A stretch of 64,000 nucleotides of DNA from Epiperipatus broadwayi (taxonomy: Eukaryota > Onychophora > Udeonychophora > Euonychophora > Peripatidae). The stretch's first letter is position 1. Every line of letters begins with the position of its first letter. This document shows, piece after piece, positions 23,738 to 35,965 of this stretch. Made by a program: the position numbers and the translations under genes. The DNA lies in NCBI GenBank assembly GCA_028023455.1, contig JAQFVV010012490.1:992001-1056000 (forward strand). The letters run 5' to 3'. A model generated the notes under the pieces. The model searched no databases. It saw only the letters and a list, made by a program, of their open reading frames with translations, and was not told the origin of the DNA.

Positions 23738-26390
23738 TGTAACCTCTGCCTTCTTCGCTTATTCACTTTATTAGATTTATAAATGCCCAGGCGCCAATTT
23801 TATACACGATAGAATAAAATTTATAACTGTAATTGCTTTTTAAACTTATTTAAAAGATTCTTATATTGTAATTATTCCATGGCTTAGCTCAATTGAGGCT
23901 ATAGGATATGGTATTCATATAGGATGCAAATAAGGATGATAAAAACGTCTATAAACAATAATTCTGTAATGTTAATTTAAATATGTTCTAAGCATCTATT
24001 CAATAATAAAACTGTTGCAAAATAGTTTTATTATTGAATAGATGCTTAGAACATATTTAAATTAACATTACAGAATTATTGTTTATAGACATTTTTATCA
24101 TCCTTATTTGACAATTATTACATTTATTACAGTATAGACAATGATGATGATTGGCTATCTTTTTATCCACATCACCACCTACTCTAAGCAAAGTAGAATA
24201 TATTATTAGCACTGTAATATGGAGATTTATCATCTCCAGATAGATTAAATAAATTGACTTCTACTGGCAAATCTATATATCTTATTGCTATATTATGTTG
24301 ACCATATTTGTGTGTGGAAATGGACAATCGGACGTATATAATCAAGCAATTCATATGGGCTATTAATTCAATAAAACATTTATTAAAAATAAAAGACAAA
24401 ATAAATAATAAATAAAAAAAATATTATTTTATGCACCTTGCTAACTAATTACATTTCTCTTATAGTAAAACCAAAATTGGCTAATATTTAATATATGAAT
24501 CATATATTTTTGAATATGTGCATTTTTATAACATTGTAAGTATAATGTATTTCTAAAACATACTTTTATTAGCTTATTTATAAAATACATAGTGCAACAA
24601 ATTAATCATTTTTTATACATATTATAAAAATTTATAAAACACTTATCTGTAATAATCAGTGTATACCATCTAACATTAACTATACAAAAAAATGAAGAAA
24701 GGCAGGGGAAAACAATAACCAAACACTTACACCTATATACATGAGGGTTAAATAATATCTGCAAACTCAAACTAAATAATATAATCATCCCTCAACCATT
24801 TCTATCTCCAAATACACTCAATATACTTCCTACATAAACGAACTTATAACAGACAAGGTTTTAATTTTTTATTTTTTTAAATAAACTCCATTAACGAAAT
24901 TGAAGCCAAATAAATACAATTTTTTTTAAAAAAATAATAATTTATAGCATGATGCACACACTCAAATATATAATCACCTATAATATGATTTCTAGATCAT
25001 ACAAAATAATAGATTATCATATTATAATAATATGAAGTTACACTGTTTTTTTTTTTAAAAAGAAAAAAAAAAATAGATTATACATTTATTATAAGCAATA
25101 ACGAAAAAATACTTATCAATATCCAATCATTACATGTTAAGTTTTTTTAAAAATTTGAAAGTTGAAAGAAACATACATATCAATTTCAAAGACAACAGTA
25201 AATTATAACATAAAAAAAATGTCTATCTGATTGTTAAAGCATAATTTGTTAAGAATGACAATAGTTTTTTTTTATCCTAGAATTCCGTGACAGGCGTTAT
25301 AATAATATTTGCATGCATTGGAATTATTTTATTATATATGCGCTAATAGCAAAGTTATACAGTATAAAATTATCCTCTTGATATAAGATTAAATGGATAA
25401 ACTCTTTCATTTTAAATTTTATTTTGCAGAATATTGATAGAAAATTTTTAAAATTGAAAACACACATCAAGCATTTAATTATAGCATTTAATAAGAAAAT
25501 TTTAACTAGCTTTATTTTAAACAATTTTGTCATTCTATTATTTATTTTTGGTAATACTTTAAAATAAATCATAATTACTTAGCTTACATAACATCTAGGC
25601 ATTTTAAAGGTAGTGAACATGGATCATCATTTGACAGAAACTTGGAGCTGGCTTCCCTTTGGGGTTTTATCTCTTCATTTTTATATTATTCCAGTAGTAT
25701 AATAGAAAATCCTCCACAGTTATATTATTAGAATCCTCACGATGTTTTTTTTATTTATTCTAATACTCTTAGAGAGTTATTGACTCTTTTAAGCTTTATT
25801 TTTTTATATATCTTCTTCCTTGGAATTTTTTTTTATACTTTCTTTCAAGTTTTAAACTTTCTGTCTCTCCCCACTCACACCCTCTGTTTTTTTTCAATCA
25901 ACTTTGGAAGTGTGCTAGAATTTTTGCTTATAAAATTTTAACAATACAATATTTGAATGGAATAAAACATAATAATAAAAAAAATATTAAATATTAATTT
26001 AGAAATGTTACTCACTAATATACAAATAATCTTTATCATTTTTAAATATAAGATTATGAACAATACATAATTAGTAAATAATAAATAAAATATAGAAAAG
26101 AAAATTCTAATTAATAATATATCTATGTTTCTGCTTATTATGACATGTAAATTTTTCTACTACATACAAACGTCCCTGAGGTTGTTCATCCTCCTCTCCT
26201 ACTACCAAACCTATATAATAAAAAACTCTATCAATCAATACACCCAATTAAAGTTTTAATTTTTTTATATCCCAATTTTAACTAGCAAATTACATCACAA
26301 TTCATTTTTCTCAGATAACTATCTTTAACCATTGTTAACACAAATGTGAACTTCCCACATTTCTTCCTGGTGCCAACCTGGATGGTCACA
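23738..26390 (-). repeat. 5' LTR of the Gypsy element (right copy)
   Basis: 2653 bp, beginning TGTAACCTCTGCC and ending GGATGGTCACA, matching the left LTR throughout. It is about 112 bp longer, mainly because of an inverted duplication at 23928-24109 that the left copy lacks. On the minus strand this LTR carries the promoter of the element. Confidence 0.95.
23928..24109. repeat. 86 bp-arm hairpin inside the right LTR
   Basis: The arm 23928-24013 and the arm 24024-24109 are reverse complements with one visible mismatch, around a 10-base loop (GTTGCAAAAT). The left LTR holds only the first arm, in slightly shorter form. A perfect-looking extra arm confined to one LTR points to a local templated duplication after insertion. 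Confidence 0.9.
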
Positions 26391-26406
26391 ATATATATAT
26401 ATATAT
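26391..26406. repeat. TA microsatellite flanking the Gypsy element
   Basis: TA run directly after the right LTR, the counterpart of the run at 13866-13919. Confidence 0.8.
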
Positions 26407-26748
26407 TACTTTTTTGATAGTCCATAAAAGTTTTTTTTAGATTACTCTTGATTAATTATAAACATCCTAGAAAGATTTTTGGAATTACTTTTTCTTAAAT
26501 TTCAAAATAAAATCATTTATAAATCAATGCTTTGCTTTTGAACCTATAATTCAAGAAAAAAATATTTACTTGTTTTACATATATATTAGAGATTTTAACA
26601 ATTGTCATTTTCACTAAAGAGTTTCACTTTAATAAATAAATATTATTTTCTTTCATTACTCTAATTTTACTTGAATAATTTAGTCAAAAATTATTTACTT
26701 TTAAAATCAGCTGATATCTTTAAGTGATTTATATATATGAAACAGTAC

Positions 26749-26905
26749 CTGTGCCATTGCTTTTTTACATATTGATAAAACTGTGCATGTAGCATGTAAT
26801 TTCTTGGTAAGCTGGTCCCTTCTAAAATCATAGACTGGCTTATCTTTGGGAAAAGTAAACCTATTAACTGTTGGCCTACAGTTGAATCCCTTGTCTTTAT
26901 GCCAT
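26749..26905 (-). other. Candidate protein-coding exon with splice-like ends
   Basis: On the minus strand a T-rich tract ending TTTGTTTATTAG is followed by 157 bp that stay open in two frames and then by CACAG|GTACTG, a good splice-donor match. One frame reads WHKDKGFNCRPTVNRF and later FRRDQLTKKLHATC; the other reads GIKTRDSTVGQQLIGLLFP. I do not recognise either protein, and no neighbouring exon is evident. It could be a real exon of a gene with very long introns, or chance in AT-rich DNA; the GC content is higher than that of the flanks. Confidence 0.25.
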
Positions 26906-27529
26906 CTAATAAACAAACATATATATATATATTAACTACATAAAAGCTGAGCTTACTTTCATGTGAATTCAAACTCTACTTTAGAAAACTAGTGGCATCA
27001 GCTGGACCTGCACTGATTTACCTTCAATTATATATTCACAGTAATTTTACTACTGTAAAAATTTTAAAGACTCTCTTAATCTTTTTTCCAACCTTTTTAT
27101 AGTATGGGTGGAATAAAAAACACAGTAATTAGAAGTAAATTTTCTTTATCTTTATTGAAAAAAGTTAATGACTCTTTTCAATTCACCTTAATCCTTTCAA
27201 AAACAACTTTGTAGGATTTTTATCAAATATGTTATACAAGCTTTAATTAAAAAAAATTTAATGTAATTAAAACAGATAATGAAATTTTATAATTACCAGT
27301 ATATCTATTCAAACATAAAAGTATGCTTATTTTAATTTCAAAATCAGAATAAAATATTAATTAAATCTTTTTAAAATGTTGAATTTATAATATTTTTTTT
27401 TAAAATTCAAAAATATTTAATCTTTAACTATTATTGTAGTGTAATGTAGAAAATATCTATAAAAAATTGTTTGTTTATTTGTACTTTTTCTTTCAACTTT
27501 ATATATACATGCATACACATTACTCTGTT

Positions 27530-27960
27530 GTTGTGTGGAAATATCTGTTATATTTTTTATTTTAGAAAAATCAGTCAGATGATAATAGACAGGATCAATG
27601 AAAATAGTAAATGGTAAATGCTTTTGCATTCAAAAGTGAAATCTCTTCTTAATACAATCTCTTGGTCTTATGTAGATGTTAAAGTGCTACAGTAAATATA
27701 TATATATATATATATTTAGAAAACAAAACTCATAACTTTTTCTATTTTCCTCATTTTATAATAGATTCTTCCACCAAAAATTGAATGTTATAAATAATAA
27801 TTTTTAACATATGTTATTGTTGAAATATTTTAAATACAATGTAATATCTATTATATTTTTTATTTTAGAAAAATCACACTCAGATGATGAAAGAGTCTAT
27901 TATAAAATAATGAAATAAAACAAAATAATGAAAGTAGTAAAGGTAATGAGCTTTGTTTCT
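27530..27960. repeat. Pair of diverged direct repeats with splice-like edges
   Basis: About 27539-27615 and about 27843-27945 share ATATTTTTTATTTTAGAAAAATCA and CAGATGAT, and both end in AGTAAA followed by GTAA. They lie about 304 bases apart. The shared pyrimidine tract plus AG and the terminal GTAA mimic an exon with flanking splice sites, but the copies are not open in the same frame. A TA run lies between them near 27696. Confidence 0.4.
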
Positions 27961-28238
27961 TTAAAACTTAAATATATACATATCATAAAGAATGCAATCA
28001 TATATCAATAGTACTCTGGACAGCTAATTCTGTTAGATAAAATTTAGCAGTGTTAACAAAATGAGATTATAATTGTTTGTGTATAAAAGTTACTGTTGCA
28101 TAAAATTTGATAGTCTAACATGAAGTCAGGTTGTGTTGTTTCTCTATCAAAGCTTACTGTTACAGTATATATTCGATGTCTAGTATTAATATTTATACTC
28201 CTAATGCTGAATAAATATATTTTTTATTTCTAGTAATT

Positions 28239-28618
28239 AAGTAAATGCATTTTCAACACTGAGTATCAGAATCATGGCAAAGTTAATCTGTTATTCATTA
28301 TTACGAAATATATATATATATATGTAATTATATAACTGAATATTTGTAAATACAGTAACTAAATAATTAAAAAAAATTATCCACTTAGGAGCACTTTTGA
28401 TTATCCCAGTAATCTGTATCAACTAAAGCTTTAGTTGACACAGATTACTGGGATAATCGAAAGCGCTCCTAAGTGGATAAAATTTTTTAATTATTTAGTT
28501 ACTGTATTTACAAATATTCAGTTATATAATTACATATATATATATATATTTCGTAATAATGAATAACAGATTAACTTTGCCATGATTCTGATACTCAGTG
28601 TTGAAAATGCATTTACTT
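28239..28618. repeat. 380 bp near-perfect palindrome
   Basis: Two 190 bp arms meet at AAGCTT (28426-28431) with no spacer. The first base of the left arm (AAGTAAATGCATTTTC) pairs with the last of the right arm (GAAAATGCATTTACTT), and the coordinates are symmetrical about 28428.5, so net indels are absent. Blocks such as CACTTAGGAGC, CCAGTAATCTGT, GCATGATTCTG-type and TATATA runs pair throughout, with few mismatches. Probably a MITE-like fold-back. Part of one arm has a diverged relative near 6240-6305. Confidence 0.9.
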
Positions 28619-31600
28619 GGCATTTATCACTTGACAAATTTCTCCAAATTTTAAAATAATCTAATAAAGTCCCATTATCATTAAACTTACTCATTTTACT
28701 TTACTATAAAGATAAAAAAAACATGATTTAGTTTAAAATATACTGACATTTTACTTTCCATAGTATACAATAACAAATCATACAATCACAGAGGCAAATA
28801 AAATCACCATTTCTTGGGATGTCAATCTTCTCTCTTTTAGAATTCTTAGAATGCTTCCCAATTAGAATGCTTTTTAAATAATGAATCATAAATATTTTGA
28901 ACGATTACATCTAAGCAAGGTTTTTTGTGAGAATATGCCAACACATTCAATTTAATAACAGCAGGACTATATATTTTAAAAACTACTATACAAAAATTTG
29001 GATGAAAAAAAAAAAAGTATAAAACAGTATAAACTTTTAATAAATTTCATGAAGTTTATGTTTCCAGAATGTTATAAGTATAGGAATTATACTTTTTTAT
29101 GATCATTTTCTCACAGTAAATCCTTTTATTGATTGAAAGTTGTGGTCATTTAGTAGAACATATATAACTGGTATGTTCATTTTCTTAGCAATATAAAAAA
29201 GGTACTGATTCAATACAAAAAACTTAACCAGTTATTAGAATCATCTTTTAATGTTTCCAAGAAAAAGCATACACGGTTCTTCTTCTTTTTGCAATTTATT
29301 TTCCAAGCTAAGCACATTGCTAATTGTCAAATTTCTATAGCAATGACAGAGTTTGTATTACTAATATTTAGATATACACATATAAAAAAATAGCAATAAA
29401 GTTCATTGTATGGAACATTTTTAATGATTCAATTACAATATTAAACTTTAAACTTAAAAATAATAAATAATATGTTCTAATTGTGATTCACCACAAACTA
29501 TTATTTTTCTAATGGATTTATATGAAAATTACAAATTGAACAGCTTTATCTTGAATTAACCAAAATATTTTTTATTTCTTTATGTGTCATATAAGCCATT
29601 TTGTAAATATGTTTTTAATGTAAATTTACTTTATAATAAATGACAATTTATAAATCACTTATCCAAAACAAAACAAAAAGAATTATTTTAGTCAAATATA
29701 TTGAGGCAAATTGATTCATTCCTATAACCCAGTGAATTAGTCACTTTGATAGTGTATTGAAAGAGTCTAGAATGATTTAAATATTAATTAAGTAGTTAAT
29801 GATATTATGAAATAAACTGTTTAAAAATTGAATAAAAAAGTCTTTAATAAATGGATTTAACTTATTTCTGATTCTGAAAGTAATACTGTAAAACAAAATT
29901 ATTATAATAACACTTTTGTAGAAACAAAGTGCTGTTTTAAAGGACATGTAATTATAAAAATTAATTATACATTTTCTACTTAAAATGGAATTAAAAAACA
30001 TTTTAATTAAAAAATTATTTTTAGTTCCTTAGATAAAGAATATAAACCCATATTGTTTTGATGAATATAAAATAGAGAAAGACAATGATTTTATTATGGT
30101 TATAATTTTATTTTTATTAATTAAAAAGAAAAAAAATACTTAGCATTAATTTTTCTGCTCATCATTTTGGTCATTCCTTAGTATGTGCTATAAAAATTGA
30201 TATGAATATTAATTCAAAAGCTAAGAAGAAAGCTTTTGGTAGCAGGCTCATATGCAGATAAGAGTTTGGAATCACATAGGAATTCATGTTGAAGGTACTC
30301 TCTGTGTTACTATAACAGCTCATTATATATAGCATCATCATTTGCTGTATATAAAGTACAAAATATATAAGATCAATATATAAATGAAGTGACCAATTTA
30401 CATATACACAGATGAAAAAAATCTTGGAAAACAAATCAAATAATAAATTATTGATGCATGAAGCATATTTTTTATATGTATAGAAGCATAAATGGAAAAA
30501 ATCTATTGAAAAAGATATCCACTACTATATACATTGTATACTACTTAAAATATAAATTTGAGTGTAGAATAAAAATCTATTTATTGTCTAAAAGAAAGAA
30601 TTTCACTTATACTAACTTATTTTTAAGACTGATAAATAGACCCAGTTTGCAAAAAGTCCAAATTCATTGAAGGAAAAACAAAACAGCAGATTAGCTTAAG
30701 TTCCAAAAGAAACAAAATTAACAATTAACATACTAAGTAAAAATTGTAAATATTTATGAAGCAAATTAATTAATTTATATTTTTTAAAAAATGGTAATGG
30801 TTTTTATTGCTTGGGAGTTCATAAGAAGTTTGAGTGCCAGAATCAATCATGTGATCTTCTGATCCCAACTTGGATGCTCTACCAATTGTGCCAACTCATA
30901 CAGTGTTTATATTTAGAAAGATAATAACAAAGTGATCATAATATATTTGCTGCAATATTATTTTATCATAATTGGGAATAATAATATATTTACATTTTCT
31001 ATATGTAATCCACAAAATTAATAATTAAATAACTGAAATATTTTTATATTACAAAATGCATATTTATGTGCATATGTGAATAAATAAATAAATTTTAAAA
31101 TAATCAGTATTTAATTTTCTGTTTGTATGCCAGTACATTCAAAATAATTATTTTGTTAAAGAAATAATAAATGTAAATTAAAATTAATAATTAAAATGTG
31201 TGAGCACATATATGTAAAAGTACATAAATATAGAGCCAGTTAACATTTGTTTAAATTATATTACTACATTTGTTTTTAATCTATTTAATAATTGATGTTT
31301 ATGTGATATTCATAAAAAAAGGTCAAAATTAGATATACTAATATATTTGTTTCATTTATTAAACTACATCTTTCATTTTTTGTTATTAAAAATAAAAATT
31401 ATTAATATTTATTTTGAATTATTACAAAAAATTTAATTAAAAACTCAACTACATACTTGGTCTACTTTACTTTTATACAGTGAATCAGGTACATTCACTA
31501 TATTTTATTCTAAGTCCTCTTGCAAACAACATACATCATTTATACTGACTCACATTTTGTGGATAAGGTTTGATTTACAGAATTACTATTTTCCAACATG

Positions 31601-31792
31601 CACATTCATATAATACTGTTACGTTTTTAAGTGTATTATATATAAATTAAGATGATAAAATATACAAAATTAAAAATATTAATTAATTGTTAATTATAAA
31701 TTGAAGCGGCATCTTTACACACACATATATATATTTCACCATTCTTATTCACTCGGAAATAAAAAATAAGTAAAAAATTATTATGGTGTGTT
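28619..31792. other. AT-rich stretch with no recognisable feature
   Basis: Open frames here (29777-30001, 30171-30434, 30458-30670) are Lys/Ile/Phe/Asn-rich with no domain I recognise, as expected by chance at this base composition. Confidence 0.5.
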
Positions 31793-31870
31793 AAGTTTTA
31801 AATTGCGCTTAACGCAAAAAAGTGAAGGTTATTAATATTAAAAAAGAATTATACGGCAGAGCGCTTTATT
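31793..31870. repeat. Fragment of the Penelope-like element end
   Basis: TTAAGTTTTAAATTGCGCTT, then AAAAAAGTGAAGGTTATTAA, then AGAATTATACGGCAGAGCGC closely follow the left end of the 11.7 kb element (TTTTAAATTGCACTTTATGC and AGAATTATATGGCTGAGCAC). The interior is missing. Confidence 0.6.
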
Positions 31871-32415
31871 GCTATTTTTTAAATAAGATAAATAGATAAG
31901 CTTTAGATTTACATTGCAATTAAACATGTTATGAATATTTTTTTTCTTCAATATTTTTTTTCTCCAGGTTTTTATATACCACTCAACTGTATCAACCGAA
32001 AATTTTCATTCATGGCTTCAAATCGCTCTAAAACCGTCATTTTTTTTTTTTTTTTTTTTTACGGGCATTCTGATATTAAAACTTAAAATGTACCGTAAGA
32101 TGCTGCCCTCTCTAGAATTATTTTACAAGTAAAAAAATCAATAATATTTAAATTTAGTTTTAACAAGGGGAGGAGGCAGACTTTCCAAGGTGCTGATTGG
32201 TTGCTTCTCATTTTTAACAGAAGGGAGTACAGTACTTGCCAATAATTTTGAAATAATTATATTTTAATATATATTTCATTTTTGGTGGCAAAAAAAATAA
32301 AAAACAAGTTTTGAAAAGATTTGGTGTATTTTATAATTATTTTAAAAGTATTTTGACCACTTTTAATAAAGAAAATAAGGTGAAAGAGTTTATTTCAAAT
32401 AATTTTGATAAGTCT

Positions 32416-32534
32416 AAGTTCTCTGCGGTCATGCGTTGGTGGCCTAGTGGTTAGCATAGCTGCCTTCCAAGCAGCTGGCGTGGGGTCACTTCCTGGTGAA
32501 CGCATTTGACATTTATAAAAAAAAAGTTCTCTGC
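32416..32534 (+). mobile_element. tRNA-Gly(TCC)-derived retroposon with 11 bp target duplication
   Basis: AAGTTCTCTGC occurs at 32416-32426 and again at 32524-32534, flanking a 97 bp insert. The insert carries a tRNA-Gly-like sequence (32433-32504), a short unique tail (TTTGACATTTAT) and an A run at the 3' end. The target duplication plus A-rich tail shows insertion by LINE-type target-primed reverse transcription. The 6-base 5' leader before the tRNA start and the degenerate T arm suggest either a minimal SINE or a retro-pseudogene of a tRNA precursor. Confidence 0.85.
32433..32504 (+). pseudogene. tRNA-Gly (anticodon TCC) pseudogene
   Basis: 72 nt, starting GCGTTGGTGG and ending GAACGCA. 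The D arm (TAGTGGTTAGCATA) and anticodon arm (GCTGCCTTCCAAGCAGC, anticodon TCC) are intact and match animal tRNA-Gly closely. The acceptor stem has a mismatch and a wobble near positions 6-7, and the T arm lost the TTCGA core (GGGGTCACTTCC), so the B box is damaged. CCA is not encoded. It is therefore unlikely to yield a functional tRNA. Confidence 0.85.
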
Positions 32535-33849
32535 TTTGATTTTCAAAACGAAAATGTATATTTTAGAATATTTTTTTCGTATTATAAATTATTTTGATAA
32601 AATATGCTGGAAAATATAATTATTTTAGAAAATTAGTTAAAATTTTAATAAAAAATCTTTACTTTTACACAAACGTATGAACGTTCTTTTTAAAGTTCTC
32701 CGCTATAGAATATTTTTATAAATGTAATATTAAAAGACGAATTGCCCAATCAAAAGTTTAAAACTTTAATTCACTCGGCCAATAAAAAAATTTTCAGTGA
32801 AAAAGTTTAATTGTTAAGTTAGTTAATGTTTTTCAATTAAGTAATTGAATCATAAACTTTTTTCTAAATATAAATGTATTTAGTCAATTAATTACTTTTA
32901 TCTTTTGAACAATGGATTGCTTGGAAATGCTTGACTTAATTATTTTCAGGTTTTAAAGTTCGAAGTCTTGATTAGTTTCCATGGTTATTAAACAATGGGT
33001 TTATTTTTATTTTATATATACATGTGAAATCTTTAATTGTTATGTCTAATGAAGGAATTTTTTTTTTATTTAAAGCTAATGCTTTCTAATTGACATTACT
33101 AATATATATGTAAGTTAATTTTTTTTTTGATATATTATGTTGACTTCAATTATTTATATGTTAAAATGTTTATTAGAAAGTACTGACTTGGAAATAAGCA
33201 TGTATATGAGTGTTTACTGTAACTTGTAAGTGACCTTTACAACATATAAGTTTTTTTTTTTAAAAAACAAACAAACAAATAAATAAAAGCCATAAATTGA
33301 AAATGAAATGATTTTTGTTTATAAAATCTATAATTCTTTTGTAGAAGCTCTATTTAATATTTCTCTTTTAACAAACTGAAGGAAAATAATGTTAAAATAT
33401 AAACAATCAAAAATAAAGTGATTGATCTGATTAATATAAAACTTTATAAATATATCAAATAACCACACCACCACACATTCTTTTGAAATCATATGAATAA
33501 AAACACAATAAAAGGCAAATGACCCCCAAGATGCATTTCTTGCTGAACCAGCACTCATCAGCTGCCTAGATGAACATTTTTCACATATATCCATATCATA
33601 CATATAATATTTATCAATAGTAAATTGTTACATTTTGATTTATACGTGTTAAATTTTCACCAACCACAACTTTGACACTATCTATTCCAGATAAATACCA
33701 AAATGATTATCACTATTTTTCTGGGCTAGAGACAATCTGTGGTTTAGCTGTATTTATCTGGAATGGATAATATTAAATTGTGGGTAGAGTAAGTTTGAGA
33801 CTTGTAAATCAAAATGTAATAAAATTGTATATTAAAAAATAAAATTATC
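32535..33849. other. AT-rich stretch with no recognisable feature
   Basis: A short inverted repeat at about 33680-33775 (TATCTATTCCAGATAAATAC opposite GTATTTATCTGGAATGGATA) forms a hairpin with arms of about 25 bases. No credible coding frame. Confidence 0.45.
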
Positions 33850-35965
33850 AGTAATCATCATCATCATTATATATCAATTGCCAGGATAGTTTCTCCATAT
33901 TTAATCCAATTTCTCTTCTCCACATTCCATCTCACATATTTTTCCAGCTCTTTTAAAATCTTTGGAAATCGAGTTTAAAACTTCAACCATTCATCTTTTA
34001 TCATTTTTTCTAGAAATATGTCCAATCTAACTCCATTTCAGTCTTAATATTTCAATAGTATCTATTTATTTTCTCACCTAAACTTTTGCTTTTAATACTT
34101 TCTTTACTATGGATGCTGACATAACATTTTCACATCTTTCTGAATGGTTTCTATAACTCTTCAGTTAAATGTCCAAATCTCAATTCTATGTATAAGAAAT
34201 GTTATACATATGAATTAAAAAAATGTCTTTTCACATTCATAGATATATTTGCCTTTGAATATTTTATTTGAGGTTGTGAAGAATTATTTCCAAAAATGAC
34301 TGCATCATCTCAAAAACTTAAATGATTTAAATATAACTATGTATTTTTATTCCTTTACCTATATTTTTATCAACAAAATATTTTACATAAAACTGCTGGT
34401 AAAAGCTTTTGGAGATATAGAATCTGCGCCATATATCCTTATCAAGGTTAGTCTCCTAAATTGCACTAGGTACTGTAATCATATCTATTGAATTTTGATA
34501 TTCTTTATAATTTAACAACATTCTGGATCTATATTTTGATGTTATAAGCTTTAATAATCATGGAAATGCTTACAGAGTTAAATACCATTTTGTAATCTAT
34601 AAATCCTCTATAATTTATTTTAATATTTCTCTGTAATCTACTATGCTAAAATTATTTTTAAATCCAATTTGTTTCTATGATTAGTAGAGTCTAAAGTTCT
34701 CTATAAATGAATTGTAATAATCTTAGTAAAGATATTGTATAGGAGTGACAGAAGACACATCTTTTTAACTTTTCTTAAATATCAACATCCCTACTGCATT
34801 CTTCTAATCATCTAGTATAACTTTATCACTTTGACATTTGGTATACAGTTTTGCCAATACTTTTTCTATTTGTTCATCTGTTTCTCTTAAGATGATAATA
34901 ATAATTCAATCATTTCCTGGAGCTTGCCATTCATCATAGATTAGATTATATGTCTCACCTATTTACTTAAAATACTTGGTTTTTTGAAAGATGTAATAGT
35001 AGTGGCTATTTTTTCTTATATTGTATAGTTCTTTGTAAAACTCTTCTATATAATTCATATCATTTCTTTTTCTAGTAATAGTATAATCTTTTCTTTTTAA
35101 TGCTAAAAATTATTTTTGGCTTCCAATACAAATGATGTATTATTCTTTTGAAACTTCTATTCTCATTTGTAGTTTTACTTGCCAATTCACTATTATTTCC
35201 ATATAACATTCACTTTTTTGTACTATTTTACAAAGTTCTAGAGATTTGATTCTTTTAAATTGATCACATTAAAATACTTTCATAATCTTTTTTGCATTTA
35301 CATTGATATATTTTAGATGAAAGTTTATTAGTAAGTTGCATTTTTGTACTAGTCTATTTGTGTAGCAGTTTATAGTAGAGTGTAAATTTTCTTCTTATTC
35401 ATTTTCTTCAAGTTTAATCTATTATCAATGTCTTGTCATTATTTTAAGTTCACACTTAAATTCATTGGTTTCTAAAGGTTAGGGATACCAACTTTTTAAA
35501 ATAAAATAGTTTTCCTTCTTTGGTTTTGCATCAAACATCTCACTAATTGATGATCACTTCCTGAATAGAATTTTTTAATTATATATTTTCTGGTGGTCAA
35601 AATGTTTTTTTATTTGAATGTTTCCATATTCAATTTTATTTTAAATTCTTTCTTTAAAAAAAGAATTCATAATATACAAATTTTTTTCAGTAAATTCCAT
35701 AAATCTATGTCTTATTTTTTCTTCATATCACAACAAAGTACTTTCATCTTTCAATTCTAGAATTAAAATCTCCTATGATAATATTAAAATATTATTTGAT
35801 CTGATTAAAAGCATTTAGTGCATCTAAATAAATATCCTCAATTTCTCAAAATGAAAACTTATCAAGTTTTAATAAATTTTAATTGTTTGCATATATAATT
35901 TTGTCACTCTGCCTTATATATTGTCAATCTCCACAACATTCTTTTTTTATTTATAAAGAATTCTA
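33850..35965 (-). pseudogene. Decayed LINE, family B
   Basis: The segment runs parallel to the better copy at 41289-43778: an ATC repeat tail at the left (3') end, then ATTTTTCCAGCTCTTTT-type C-terminal sequence, RT (CTATCTTTACTAAGATTA-type region), linker and endonuclease C-terminus near 35550 (GATGATCACTTCCTG on the plus strand, encoding the SDHxLL motif in reverse). It reaches further toward the 5' end of the endonuclease than the 41 kb copy. Many stops and indels show greater age. The right end is near the TA run at 35970. Confidence 0.75.

Larger units (their letters stand above)
13920..26390 (-). mobile_element. Complete Ty3/Gypsy LTR retrotransposon, about 12.5 kb
   Basis: Two long direct repeats (13920-16460 and 23738-26390) begin TGTAACC and end GGTCACA and flank a 7.3 kb interior encoding, on the minus strand, gag, aspartic protease, RT, RNase H and integrase in the Gypsy order (integrase last). 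A primer-binding site lies next to the right LTR and a polypurine tract next to the left LTR, confirming minus orientation: the right LTR is 5', the left is 3'. Several frames are broken, so it is unlikely to be autonomous now. The terminal GGTCACCA-complementary PBS fits a tRNA-Trp-type primer; clade assignment would need a tree. Confidence 0.95.

Noticed and set aside
30171-30670. Pair of open frames on opposite strands
   Set aside because: Lys/Ile/Phe/Tyr-rich frames of the length expected by chance in AT-rich DNA; no splice or domain evidence.
32433-32504. Functional tRNA-Gly gene
   Set aside because: Damaged T arm and acceptor stem plus flanking target duplication and A tail mark a retro-copy.
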